Of a stretch of DNA of 60,692 nt, positions 52,787-60,579 are shown one piece after another. The notes beneath the pieces were generated by a model. That model was not told where the DNA came from and did not search any database. It worked only from the letters and a program-made list of their open reading frames with translations. Each line of letters opens with the position of its first letter. Position 1 is the stretch's first letter. The DNA is taken from contig JANQJR010000038.1 in the NCBI GenBank assembly GCA_028281525.1, positions 1-60,692 of the forward strand, read 5' to 3'. The DNA is from Magnetovibrio sp. (GTDB lineage: Bacteria > Pseudomonadota > Alphaproteobacteria > Rhodospirillales > Magnetovibrionaceae). The position numbers and the translations under genes are program-made.

Positions 52787-52882
52787 CATTCGCCCTTGCC
52801 GCCCATGACTTTTGCACTTATATGACAAAATGGGGCTACGCATACGCATGGATGTAATGCGTAAAGGTTGAGGGAAAATGTC

Positions 52883-54010
52883 ATGGCGGATGGCAACGGC
52901 TTCCGCAAAGCCGCTCGCGCAACGGATAAAAGCCTTGCGGAACAGCTCCAAATCACGGATCGGGAAATCGAATACCGTAAGTCTTTGCTCGGCATCACCG
53001 AAGAAGACGTGACGATCCTCAAGTCCATGAAAAACGACATCATCGACGGCGCGGACAAGATCGTCGATCGCTTTTACGATATTCAACTGCAAACCAGTGA
53101 AATCAGCCTGTTGATCGGCGATGCGGAAACCCTTGAACGTCTGCGCGTGGCCATGCGCCGCTATATCCTGGAACTGTTCGAAGGTTATTACGACGCCGAA
53201 TACGTCAATAAGCGCCTGCGCATCGGCAAGGTGCACCAGCGCATCGGCGTATCGCCGAAGCTGTATGTTTCCGCCGTGAACCTCTTACAGACGGTGATCG
53301 ACGATTTCATTGCACAAACATCTGACGCCGATCCCCATGACTGCAAAACCTGCGACACAAAGCGCAAGGCCGTGCACAAGCTCATGATGTTCGACATGCA
53401 ATTGGTGTTCGACACTTACATCTCCTCTCTGGTCGCCGAGGTCGAAACTGCCAAGGCTGACCTGGAATCTTATGCCGCCAGCCTCGAAGACACCGTCGCG
53501 CAACGCACCCGCCAGTTGCAGGAGCTGTCCGTGCGCGACAGTCTGACCGGTCTTCTCAACCATCGCGCCTTCATCGAAAACCTGCGCCGGGAGTCGGCCG
53601 CCGCGGAACGCACCAAACGTCCGCTCAGTTTGGTTTACTTCGACTTGAACGGTTTCAAGGAATTCAATGACACCCGTGGTCACAGGGATGGTGACCGGAT
53701 TTTGGAACGCGTTGGTCAGGCCGTAACGGAGTGCATCCGCGACGTGGATTTCGGTTGCCGCTACGGCGGTGACGAATTCTGCATCATCATGCCATCCATC
53801 ACCAAAGAGCAGGCCCACAAAGCTTGCAGCCGGCTCATCGGCATATACGACCAGATGAATGTATCCGACATCACGTTGAGCATCGGCATTGCCCAAACCG
53901 GCCCCGAAGACTTCGTGGATTCCGACACCCTGGTCAAATTGGCGGACCGCAAAATGTATCTCGCCAAGGCCAAATCCAAGGACGCGCCCGGGCATCACAT
54001 CGAGCTATAA
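52883..54010 (+). CDS. Globin-coupled diguanylate cyclase
   Basis: A 375-residue cytoplasmic protein: protoglobin-like sensor (about 20-165) with likely proximal haem His118 in LRIGKVHQRIGVSPKLYVSA; a coiled-coil linker (about 185-225); and a GGDEF domain (about 230-375) with active site YGGDEF and inhibitory RxxD motif (RDVD) five residues upstream. It probably makes cyclic di-GMP in response to O2, consistent with control of motility genes in the window. The ATG at 52883 has GAGGGA 8-13 nt upstream; an in-frame TTG at 52868 is less likely. The presence of CKTCDTKRK in the linker is unexplained. Confidence 0.9.
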   Translation: MADGNGFRKAARATDKSLAEQLQITDREIEYRKSLLGITEEDVTILKSMKNDIIDGADKIVDRFYDIQLQTSEISLLIGDAETLERLRVAMRRYILELFEGYYDAEYVNKRLRIGKVHQRIGVSPKLYVSAVNLLQTVIDDFIAQTSDADPHDCKTCDTKRKAVHKLMMFDMQLVFDTYISSLVAEVETAKADLESYAASLEDTVAQRTRQLQELSVRDSLTGLLNHRAFIENLRRESAAAERTKRPLSLVYFDLNGFKEFNDTRGHRDGDRILERVGQAVTECIRDVDFGCRYGGDEFCIIMPSITKEQAHKACSRLIGIYDQMNVSDITLSIGIAQTGPEDFVDSDTLVKLADRKMYLAKAKSKDAPGHHIEL

Positions 54011-54058
54011 AAGGCCCTTCTCAGCATAAACGAGATTGGAATTTTCAAAACCTTGAAG

Positions 54059-54091
54059 GTCATGCCCGGACTTGTTCCGGGCATCCACGCC
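54059..54091 (+). repeat. Alphaproteobacterial palindromic repeat, copy 1
   Basis: GTCATGCCCGGA, loop CTTGT, TCCGGGCATCCACG; 9-bp stem at 54062-54070 and 54076-54084. Lies just beyond the 3' end of the GIY-YIG gene. Confidence 0.85.
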
Positions 54092-54099
54092 TTTAGGCT

Positions 54100-54387
54100 C
54101 TAAATGATTTGATCATATAGATCGTCCCAGGTGGGATTGTCGGCGTGAATGGTGCGCACCTTCCACACTCTCGGCCAATGCTTGATAGTTTTTTCCCGTT
54201 GAATGGCGGTTCGGATATCTTCATGGTACTCCGCATATACCAAGCGCTTCAATCCGTGGCGTTTGGTGAAGCCATCTCCTGCGCCTTCACAATGCTCCCG
54301 GATACGCCGCGCGAGATCGGACGTCACGCCAACATACAACGTGCCGTTGGGCCGGTTGGTCATAAAGTACACCCATCCGCCAGTCAT
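54100..54387 (-). CDS. Small GIY-YIG endonuclease-fold protein
   Basis: A 95-residue single-domain GIY-YIG protein of the UPF0213/YhbQ type: WVYFMTNRPNGTLYVGVTSD (the GIY...YIG equivalents VYF and YVG), catalytic Arg in LARRIREH, Tyr in LVYAEYHED, and Glu in QREKTIKHW. These small nucleases have no assigned biological role. The gene is bracketed by copies 1 and 2 of the palindromic repeat in opposite orientation. Confidence 0.9.
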   Translation of the reverse strand: MTGGWVYFMTNRPNGTLYVGVTSDLARRIREHCEGAGDGFTKRHGLKRLVYAEYHEDIRTAIQREKTIKHWPRVWKVRTIHADNPTWDDLYDQII

Positions 54388-54410
54388 ACGTTCACCAGGA
54401 CACCTCTAAG

Positions 54411-54442
54411 ACATGGATGGCCGGGACAAGCCCGGCCATGAC
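54411..54442 (-). repeat. Alphaproteobacterial palindromic repeat, copy 2
   Basis: Inverse orientation to copy 1; 9-bp stem ATGGCCGGG/CCCGGCCAT at 54417-54425 and 54431-54439 with loop ACAAG. Lies 23 bp upstream of the GIY-YIG start codon. Confidence 0.85.
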
Positions 54443-54513
54443 AATTATAGAAAATGCTGGTGGAGCAAGTCACGCCCCGAACCAACACCCATGACGGAAA
54501 CGGGGAACGCATC

Positions 54514-55011
54514 CTAATCTATAGAGCGCTCCCAAATCAGATAGCCACCTTCTTCACCAAAATACCAAACACGGTCGAACTGGCTGTCCTCCCAGTCCGT
54601 ACTTTCCTTCAAATTCAGAATAGCTACATCATCAGGGGTGATTGTTCTTCCCTCAAAATAGATCAATAGCTCAATGGGATAATCCGTATCATATTGTTTA
54701 GAAAATTTTTTCTTCGCTATTTGGGATGTTGGGTCAGCCCCGCGAATGTACTGACTTTGATTTGGATCATCAGCTTTTTTAATTTTATCAAGGAATTTGG
54801 CTAGGTCCTGGTCCGCATTTCGGACCAACTCGAACGCAACATATTCACCATTATCCCTTCCGCACAACAGGTCAGGCTCCCGTTGCTCGCGCTTTGTGAT
54901 TAAATCTGGGTTGATTGCCCCACCATGAGACGCAAGTTGATCTCTTGCTATTTCAGCAAACTCTTGCATCACACGTATCTCATGCTCACCTTTTTCAGCT
55001 TCCGTACCCAT
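54514..55011 (-). CDS. Hypothetical protein with PD-(D/E)xK-like motif, AT-rich
   Basis: A 165-residue soluble protein of markedly lower GC content than the surroundings. HEIRVMQEFAEIARDQL is followed by REPDLLCGRDNGEYVAFELV, which has the spacing of a PD-(D/E)xK nuclease core though the Lys is replaced by Val; a C-terminal YPIELLIYFEGRTITPDDVA follows. The ATG at 55011 has GGAGGAG 6 nt upstream. Low GC and palindromes on both sides suggest recent acquisition. A role in defence is only a possibility. Confidence 0.7.
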   Translation of the reverse strand: MGTEAEKGEHEIRVMQEFAEIARDQLASHGGAINPDLITKREQREPDLLCGRDNGEYVAFELVRNADQDLAKFLDKIKKADDPNQSQYIRGADPTSQIAKKKFSKQYDTDYPIELLIYFEGRTITPDDVAILNLKESTDWEDSQFDRVWYFGEEGGYLIWERSID

Positions 55012-55076
55012 GCTGCGCTCCTCCACAAACAGGCTCAACTATAAAGCAGCTTGAGTTGGGGACACACACCATATCC

Positions 55077-55110
55077 GTCACCCCCGGGCTTGTCCCGGGG
55101 GGTCCACGAC
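55077..55110 (+). repeat. Alphaproteobacterial palindromic repeat, copy 3
   Basis: GTCACCCCCGGG, loop CTTGT, CCCGGGGGGTCCACGAC. Same orientation and loop as copy 1, with a stem changed to C/G runs. Confidence 0.85.
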
Positions 55111-55140
55111 TTAAAATCGGTTCAATGAGAAGGATTTAAA

Positions 55141-55172
55141 ACGTGGATGGCCGGGACAAGCCCGGCCATGAC
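55141..55172 (-). repeat. Alphaproteobacterial palindromic repeat, copy 4
   Basis: Almost identical to copy 2 and oriented against copy 3, 30 bp away, so copies 3 and 4 form a REP-pair-like unit downstream of accA. Confidence 0.85.
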
Positions 55173-55194
55173 AAGTATGGGTTTGCAGTGCGGA

Positions 55195-56148
55195 TCAGCC
55201 CAGCCCGACCTTGCCCATGTCCAAGAATTTTTCGCGGCGTTTGGCCCTGAGCTGCCCGCCATCGAGTGGCGCGAGAATTTCGAACTGGCGCTGGATTTCA
55301 TCGGACACCGCCTGCATGGAGGCTTTGGGGTCGCGGTGCGCACCGCCCAAGGGTTCCGGCACCACCGCGTCGATGACCTTGAGCTCGAATAAGTCCTGCG
55401 CGGTCAAGCGCAACGCTTCGGCGGCTTCTTTGTTCATCGCGCCGTCACGCCACAGGATCGAGGCGCAGCCTTCCGGCGAGATCACCGAATAAATGGAATG
55501 CTCCAGCATCAACACGGCATTGGCGCTTGCCAACGCAATCGCGCCGCCCGACCCGCCCTCGCCGATCACCACGGAGACGAACGGCACACGCAATTGGAAG
55601 CTCACTTCGATGGATTTGGCGATGGCTTCCGCCTGGCCGCGCGCTTCGGCGTCGGCGCCGGGAAACGCACCGGACGTATCGACGAAAGTGATCACCGGCA
55701 GCTTGAAGCGGTCCGCCATCTGCATCAGGCGCTGGGCCTTGCGATAGCCTTCGGGTTTAGCCATACCGAAGTTGTGCTTCACGCGGCTTTCGGTGTCCTT
55801 GCCCTTCTCGATCCCCAGCACCATCACGGAACGGCCGCGAAACCGCCCCAGTCCCCCAACCACGGCGGCGTCTTCGGCGAACAGACGGTCACCGGCCAAA
55901 GGCGTGAAGTCTTCGATCAGCGCGTCGATGTAGTCGAGCGCGTGCGGGCGGTCCGGATGGCGGGCCACCTGGGCCTTTTGCCAGGGTGACAGTTTGGCGT
56001 ACAGGCTCGAAAGTTGTTTTTCGACCTTGCCCTGCAGCTTGCCCACTTCCTCGGCGATGTTGACCTCGGTCCCCGTCAAATGGCGGAGTTCCTCGATCTT
56101 GCCTTCCAGTTCGGCGATGGGTTTTTCGAAATCGAGATAATGATGCAT
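55195..56148 (-). CDS. accA: Acetyl-CoA carboxylase carboxyltransferase subunit alpha
   Basis: A 317-residue AccA, which with AccD transfers the carboxyl group from biotin to acetyl-CoA in fatty acid synthesis. Signatures: [20 protein letters not shown] at the start, [40 protein letters not shown] and [20 protein letters not shown] (CoA and carboxylate sites). Full length for the family; monocistronic, 108 bp after the mcl1 gene. Confidence 0.97.
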   Translation of the reverse strand: MHHYLDFEKPIAELEGKIEELRHLTGTEVNIAEEVGKLQGKVEKQLSSLYAKLSPWQKAQVARHPDRPHALDYIDALIEDFTPLAGDRLFAEDAAVVGGLGRFRGRSVMVLGIEKGKDTESRVKHNFGMAKPEGYRKAQRLMQMADRFKLPVITFVDTSGAFPGADAEARGQAEAIAKSIEVSFQLRVPFVSVVIGEGGSGGAIALASANAVLMLEHSIYSVISPEGCASILWRDGAMNKEAAEALRLTAQDLFELKVIDAVVPEPLGGAHRDPKASMQAVSDEIQRQFEILAPLDGGQLRAKRREKFLDMGKVGLG

Positions 56149-56187
56149 CCGCGTTTTCTAGCACGTCGTTTGGGACGAAAGAAGGGC

Positions 56188-56221
56188 AAAAAGAAACGGC
56201 GGCGATGGTTATCGCCGCCGT
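56188..56221 (-). terminator. Rho-independent terminator after mcl1
   Basis: Perfect 11-bp stem (56196-56206 with 56211-56221) and GGTT loop, followed on the minus strand by TTTCTTTTT. It lies 35 bp after the mcl1 stop and before accA. Confidence 0.9.
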
Positions 56222-56255
56222 CCCAACGCCTTGAAAGGTCATGTGAATGCGTCGC

Positions 56256-57236
56256 TCAACGGCCCTTGATGGCTTCGGCGGTCTTGACCATGACTTCGGC
56301 CTGCTTAATGGACGCAATATCGATCAGGCGGCCATCCAGGGTCACCGCGCCCTTGCCTTCTTTTTGCGCCTGCTCCATGGCCTCCAAAATGGCCTTGGCC
56401 TTGGCGACTTCTTCGTCCGACGGGCTGAACACCTCGTTGGCGGCGTCCACCTGGGTCGGGTGGATGGCCCATTTGCCTTCGCAACCCAGGATCGCGGCGC
56501 GCATGGCCTGCGCCTTATAGCCGTCCAAGTCCTTGATGTCGCCGAACGGCCCGTCGATGGGACGCAAACCGTTGGCGCGGGCCGCAACCACCATGCGCGC
56601 GATGGCGTAATGCCACATGTCGCCCCAGTGGAAATCGCGCGTGCCCGCATCGTCCAAAGCATCGGTCAGCACACCATAGCCCGGGTTCGGGCCGCCGATG
56701 GCGGTGGTGCGCGCCTTGGTCGATGCGGCGTAATCGGCGACGCCGAAGTGCAGCGATTCGTTCCGCGGGCTGGCGGCGGCGATTTCGTGCACGTTCTGCA
56801 TGCCCAGCGCGGTTTCGATGATCATCTCGAACCCGATCTTGTTGGCGTGACCCTTGGACTCGCAGATTTGCGTGACCAGCATGTCCACCGCATAGATGTC
56901 GGACGCGGTGCCGACCTTGGGGATCATGATCAGGTCGATCTTGTCGCCCGCCTGCTCCACGATGTCCACCACGTCACGGTACATGTAGTGGGTGTCCAGC
57001 CCGTTGATGCGCACGGATACGGTCTTGCCCGACCAATCCAAGTCGTTGAGCGCCTCGATGATGTTTTTGCGCGCCTGGGGTTTATCAGACGGTGCGACGG
57101 CGTCTTCCAAATCCAGGAAAACCGCATCGGCGCTGCCGCCGGCGGCCTTTTCCAAAAAACGGGTGGAGGAGCCGGGCACGGCCAGCTCGGAACGGTTCAA
57201 ACGCGCCGGGGCCTGTTCGGGAACGGTGAAACTCAT
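56256..57236 (-). CDS. mcl1: L-malyl-CoA / beta-methylmalyl-CoA lyase, Mcl1 type
   Basis: A 326-residue HpcH/HpaI (CitE-like) aldolase. ARLNRSELAVPGSSTRFLEK, FLDLEDAVAPSDKPQARKNI, VRINGLDTHYMYRDVVDIVE, IMIPKVGTASDIYAVD and GKWAIHPTQVDAANEVFSPS follow the Rhodobacter Mcl1 pattern closely. The enzyme splits malyl-CoA to acetyl-CoA and glyoxylate and methylmalyl-CoA to propionyl-CoA and glyoxylate, as in the ethylmalonyl-CoA pathway or serine cycle. No other pathway genes are in the window. Upstream lie hairpin repeats B and C. Confidence 0.9.
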   Translation of the reverse strand: MSFTVPEQAPARLNRSELAVPGSSTRFLEKAAGGSADAVFLDLEDAVAPSDKPQARKNIIEALNDLDWSGKTVSVRINGLDTHYMYRDVVDIVEQAGDKIDLIMIPKVGTASDIYAVDMLVTQICESKGHANKIGFEMIIETALGMQNVHEIAAASPRNESLHFGVADYAASTKARTTAIGGPNPGYGVLTDALDDAGTRDFHWGDMWHYAIARMVVAARANGLRPIDGPFGDIKDLDGYKAQAMRAAILGCEGKWAIHPTQVDAANEVFSPSDEEVAKAKAILEAMEQAQKEGKGAVTLDGRLIDIASIKQAEVMVKTAEAIKGR

Positions 57237-57289
57237 GAGGGAGGTCTCCAGTTGGTCTTGCCAGTATGGTTTATGGTTTTGCGTAAAGC

Positions 57290-57352
57290 CTAGGGTCGGA
57301 TCGTCTTAGGTGGACCCACTTTTGTGCTTCCACCTAAGACGTGAATCCGCCC
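57290..57352 (-). repeat. Hairpin repeat B (bulged-TCA family)
   Basis: Perfect 13-bp stem (57302-57314 with 57329-57341) with inner CAC/GTG and a TTTT loop. Read on the minus strand it has GGAT, bulged TCA (complement of 57342-57344), the stem and then ATCC and a CTAG end, the same order as A and C but with a different stem sequence. Confidence 0.8.
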
Positions 57353-57365
57353 CTTATCAATATGT

Positions 57366-57428
57366 TAGAGGGCGATTCACGGATAAGGTTGACGCTCATA
57401 TGCGCCAACCTCATCCGATCGCACTCTA
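57366..57428 (+). repeat. Hairpin repeat C (bulged-TCA family)
   Basis: TAGAG/CTCTA ends, GCGAT/ATCGC pairing (57372-57376 with 57418-57422), bulged TCA (57377-57379), then a 12-bp stem with one A-C mismatch (57380-57391 with 57406-57417) and an inner CGC/GCG. It faces repeat B, 14 bp away, between xerD and mcl1. Confidence 0.8.
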
Positions 57429-57506
57429 GCCCATTAAAACCAACGTAGAGACGAAAAGCACGCACTTTTTGTGCAGGTGCGAAATGGAGCTATTGTTCTT
57501 TGTATA

Positions 57507-58460
57507 TCAAGGGGTTTCCGCCAATGGGTGGGCGGTGTTGACGAGACGCTTGAGCCGTTCGTCCAAAACGTGGGTATAGATTTGCGTCGTCGAAATATCG
57601 GCATGGCCGAGCATCTGTTGCAACGCGCGCAAATCCGCGCCATGGGCCAGCAAGTGGCTGGCGAAGGAATGACGCAACACGTGCGGCGATACGCGCCGAG
57701 GCTCCAGCGCCGCTTCGATGGCCAGCTCTTTGAGGGTTTGTGCAAACCGCGCACGGGTCAGATGGCCGTCCTTGGCGCGGGACGGAAACAAAAACGGCGC
57801 GCTGGCTTTTTGCGCCTTGGCCGTCTTGGGCACGAAGCGCTCGCGCACTTCCAGGTAATCGCGAATTGCCTCGGCAGCGGGCTCGCTCAAGGGCACCATG
57901 CGCTCCTTGCCCCCCTTGCCGCGCACCATCAGCATCAGGCCATCACGGGACACGGCGCGCAACGGCAGGCCCACCAGTTCCGAGACACGCAAGCCTGTGG
58001 CGTAAAGAATTTCCATGAGAGCCACCAAGCGCTTGCCCTCCGCGCCCGCGTGTGCGGCGGCGCAGACGAGCAGGCGGTCGACCTCTTCCTCGCTTAAGTA
58101 CTTGGGCAGCGCCCGGCCGATCTTGGGACTGTCGATCACGGCGGTGGGATCGTCGCTTCGCATCCGTTCCGCATACAAAAAGCGGAAGAATTGACGCAAC
58201 GCCGACAAGCGGCGCGCCTGGGTGCGCGCGGCCATGCCGGTGCTGTCCAGGTGCCTGAGGTATTGACGGATCAGATCGGCGTCCGCGTCCACCGCATTTT
58301 GCCGTTTGGACTTGGCGAATACGGTGAAATCACCCAGATCGCGCTGATAACTTTCCAAGGTGTTGAGCGCCGCGCCGCGTTCCGCGGCGAGCATTTCCAA
58401 GAACATGTCCACTTGGCGCGGCAGCGGTTCCGTGAATTTCTTGCGCCGCCCCATCGCCAA
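57507..58460 (-). CDS. xerD: Site-specific tyrosine recombinase XerD
   Basis: A 317-residue integrase-family protein acting on dif to resolve chromosome dimers. N-terminal SAM-like core-binding domain (about 12-100) and catalytic domain with Arg in ATGLRVSELVGL, Lys in VRGKGGKERMVPL, HxxR in SPHVLRHSFASHLL, His in MLGHADISTTQIYTHV and the nucleophilic Tyr in the same motif. XerD rather than XerC is suggested by position beside the TPR-like gene, as in other Rhodospirillales. Confidence 0.92.
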   Translation of the reverse strand: MAMGRRKKFTEPLPRQVDMFLEMLAAERGAALNTLESYQRDLGDFTVFAKSKRQNAVDADADLIRQYLRHLDSTGMAARTQARRLSALRQFFRFLYAERMRSDDPTAVIDSPKIGRALPKYLSEEEVDRLLVCAAAHAGAEGKRLVALMEILYATGLRVSELVGLPLRAVSRDGLMLMVRGKGGKERMVPLSEPAAEAIRDYLEVRERFVPKTAKAQKASAPFLFPSRAKDGHLTRARFAQTLKELAIEAALEPRRVSPHVLRHSFASHLLAHGADLRALQQMLGHADISTTQIYTHVLDERLKRLVNTAHPLAETP

Positions 58461-58478
58461 ACGTCTCCCCTTGGCCCC

Positions 58479-60320
58479 TTAGAGCCCGGAGGCGACCACC
58501 GCCTCCAATGCCATGGCGCGGGCCTCTTGGTCCATCCCAAGGTTGCGCATGGCCTTCAAAACGTGATCGAGCACAATGGGGTCGGCGCGCGCCGGGCCGC
58601 CGTCGCCGAGACTGACGAGGCTGAGCAGCACAGCTTCCCCCACCCGTCCACGTTGGGACGCGCTTTCCAGCAAGAACCAATGCGACGGATATGGAGCCAT
58701 CAAGGCGGTGTGGGTGGTGCCCTCGACCAAGTCGCTCCAGATTTCGTCGGGCACGTATTCGCCGACGGCATTGAACGCCACGGCCAAGGCGGCAGCCTTA
58801 TCGCGCGCGCCTTCCGTACCCTTCACCGCTTCCCACCAACCGCGCATCCGATCCACGGTCCAGTCCACGGCGCCATCGAACCCCGACAAGCGCGCAACCG
58901 GCATCAAAGCCTCCAACTCCACCGCCATTTGCGGTTCCGTCCTGGCGCTATCGGACAGAAGCTCGAACCAGGGACCGGCCTGGGTGTGGCGTCCGGTAAT
59001 CAAAAACGCGCGGATTGCTTCGGGCGCAAACCAAGCCAGTTCCTGACTGACCGGTACGCGCGAGAGCTGGGGGAGAAACGCCCGTGCGGTGGAAGCATAC
59101 CGTCCGCCTTGGCGCGCCATGTCGAGCGCGCGTTTCAAGGCTTCGGCCTGCGCGGCGGGCACCGTTTGCATCAAGGTCGCGCGATACAGCAGCGCGCGGC
59201 TCATGGGCCCGCTCCTCTGCGCCGCATGGGTCAGCGGATTTTTCAGCTGCTCATCGGAGAATTCGATGCTGGCATAGAGCTGGCGCAAAGCATCCACGGG
59301 CAAGGCTCCCGCAACCTCGGCGCGCTCCGCCGCTTCCAAGCGCAAATCCGCAGGAGCGTTGGGGCTGATGGCGATGGCGCGCAGCACGCCCGGACGGTTC
59401 GAAGAAATCACGTCGGCGGGCAGCTTGACCTTGGCAACCCGCGTCAGCGCCAGATGCAAAGGCGTCGGGTCGGCCAGAGACGCGATAACCGGCGCGCCGG
59501 CGTCAGGTTGCCCCATCCGCACCAGAGCATCGACCAGTTCGAAAAACACCGGATCGTCCACGCCCAACTCTTCCAGCAGCGAAATGCCCAGCAGCGCTGA
59601 TTCGCTGTCGCCTTCGAGGGCTTGGCAGAAAATAAACGCCTTTTGCCAGTACGTGCTCTGCTGTTCCTGAATATAGGCATGCGCCAAGCGGCACGCGCGG
59701 GCCACATCGCCGGTCAGAAAACGGGTGTCGACCTCAACACGCAGCAAATCCAAATTATCGGCCCGGCCCGGCACGGCGCCAAGCAGCGCATTGACGCCGC
59801 CAAAGTCACCCATCGCCGCCAACAATCCGGCGCGCAACGAAATCAAAGAGCCCGGTTGAACGCCCTCGGGCACTTCCGCTCCGGTCAGCAGCAAACGGCG
59901 CATAAGATCGCGCATCGACGGCGAGGCTGTGGTGACCGGGATTTGCGGCAGCAAGTTTTCGATGACGCTCTGTTTCGTGTCCAACCACATGGCATCGCCG
60001 AAACCGCCTTGGGCTTCGCTCAACCCCCCCGCAACGTCCGGGTTCACCGCGCCGAGGGTTTGCACTTCGACCGCACCGCCAAAGAGCGGGCTTGAATCCA
60101 TGCGCACGCCTTCCGCGCCGATCACCGACGGCTCGCCCCCGATCGGAGCCGGCGTGGCCGGCATCGTAGGCTGCGGGCGCGCAGGCGCAGGCGCAGGTTG
60201 CGCTGGCGGCTCCAAACGCACCGGCGGACTTAAGTCGACAGGGCCGCCCTGGGCGAACGCTAAACCCGGCAGCACCAAGAAGGCCGCAGTCAAGAAGCCC
60301 TTAGCGCGGGAAGCGTTCAT
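58479..60320 (-). CDS. Exported TPR-like hypothetical protein
   Basis: A 613-residue protein with signal peptide (MNASRAKGFLTAAFLVLPGL, cleavage after AFA), a Pro-rich stretch (about 25-60) and a long all-helical region (about 120-613) that looks like degenerate TPR/SEL1 helices without a clean consensus. The ATG at 60320 has AAAAGG 9 nt upstream; an in-frame TTG at 60338 would overlap the upstream small gene further. It overlaps the 46-aa gene by 20 bp and lies 18 bp before xerD. Function unknown; conserved neighbourhood suggests a cell-envelope role. Confidence 0.75.
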   Translation of the reverse strand: MNASRAKGFLTAAFLVLPGLAFAQGGPVDLSPPVRLEPPAQPAPAPARPQPTMPATPAPIGGEPSVIGAEGVRMDSSPLFGGAVEVQTLGAVNPDVAGGLSEAQGGFGDAMWLDTKQSVIENLLPQIPVTTASPSMRDLMRRLLLTGAEVPEGVQPGSLISLRAGLLAAMGDFGGVNALLGAVPGRADNLDLLRVEVDTRFLTGDVARACRLAHAYIQEQQSTYWQKAFIFCQALEGDSESALLGISLLEELGVDDPVFFELVDALVRMGQPDAGAPVIASLADPTPLHLALTRVAKVKLPADVISSNRPGVLRAIAISPNAPADLRLEAAERAEVAGALPVDALRQLYASIEFSDEQLKNPLTHAAQRSGPMSRALLYRATLMQTVPAAQAEALKRALDMARQGGRYASTARAFLPQLSRVPVSQELAWFAPEAIRAFLITGRHTQAGPWFELLSDSARTEPQMAVELEALMPVARLSGFDGAVDWTVDRMRGWWEAVKGTEGARDKAAALAVAFNAVGEYVPDEIWSDLVEGTTHTALMAPYPSHWFLLESASQRGRVGEAVLLSLVSLGDGGPARADPIVLDHVLKAMRNLGMDQEARAMALEAVVASGL

Positions 60321-60441
60321 CGGGAATGACCTTTTCAACGGTGGTCACCGGCGCGGGAATGTCCCAGGTGGCGAGCCAACCGGCGCCACCGCCAATCAGC
60401 AGCACCACCAAAACGAGGAGAAACAGAGGCATTTTACGCAT
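60301..60441 (-). CDS. Small membrane protein of 46 residues preceding the TPR-like gene
   Basis: The frame from ATG (60439-60441) to TAA (60301-60303) encodes MRKMPLFLLVLVVLLIGGGA followed by GWLATWDIPAPVTTVEKVIP and DERFPR. One N-terminal membrane helix is followed by a short periplasmic tail. The 20-bp overlap with the TPR-like gene implies coupling. The TWDIPAP...VEKVIPDERFPR tail looks conserved rather than random. A weak GAAGG lies 12-13 nt upstream. Confidence 0.65.
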   Translation of the reverse strand: MRKMPLFLLVLVVLLIGGGAGWLATWDIPAPVTTVEKVIPDERFPR

Positions 60442-60579
60442 GAAAAAAGATAAACCTTCAAATACAGCCGCCCTGAACGTGGCGTTTTCTTGCGGTTCCA
60501 GGGCGTTATGTTAGGTTCCGAGTATGGCGACTTTTCGGCATTTTATCGCCCTCGCCACGCCAACAATAGCCCAAAAGGC

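Noticed and set aside
58191-59600. 469-codon open frame opposite xerD and the TPR-like gene
   Set aside because: Shadow frame crossing two genes.
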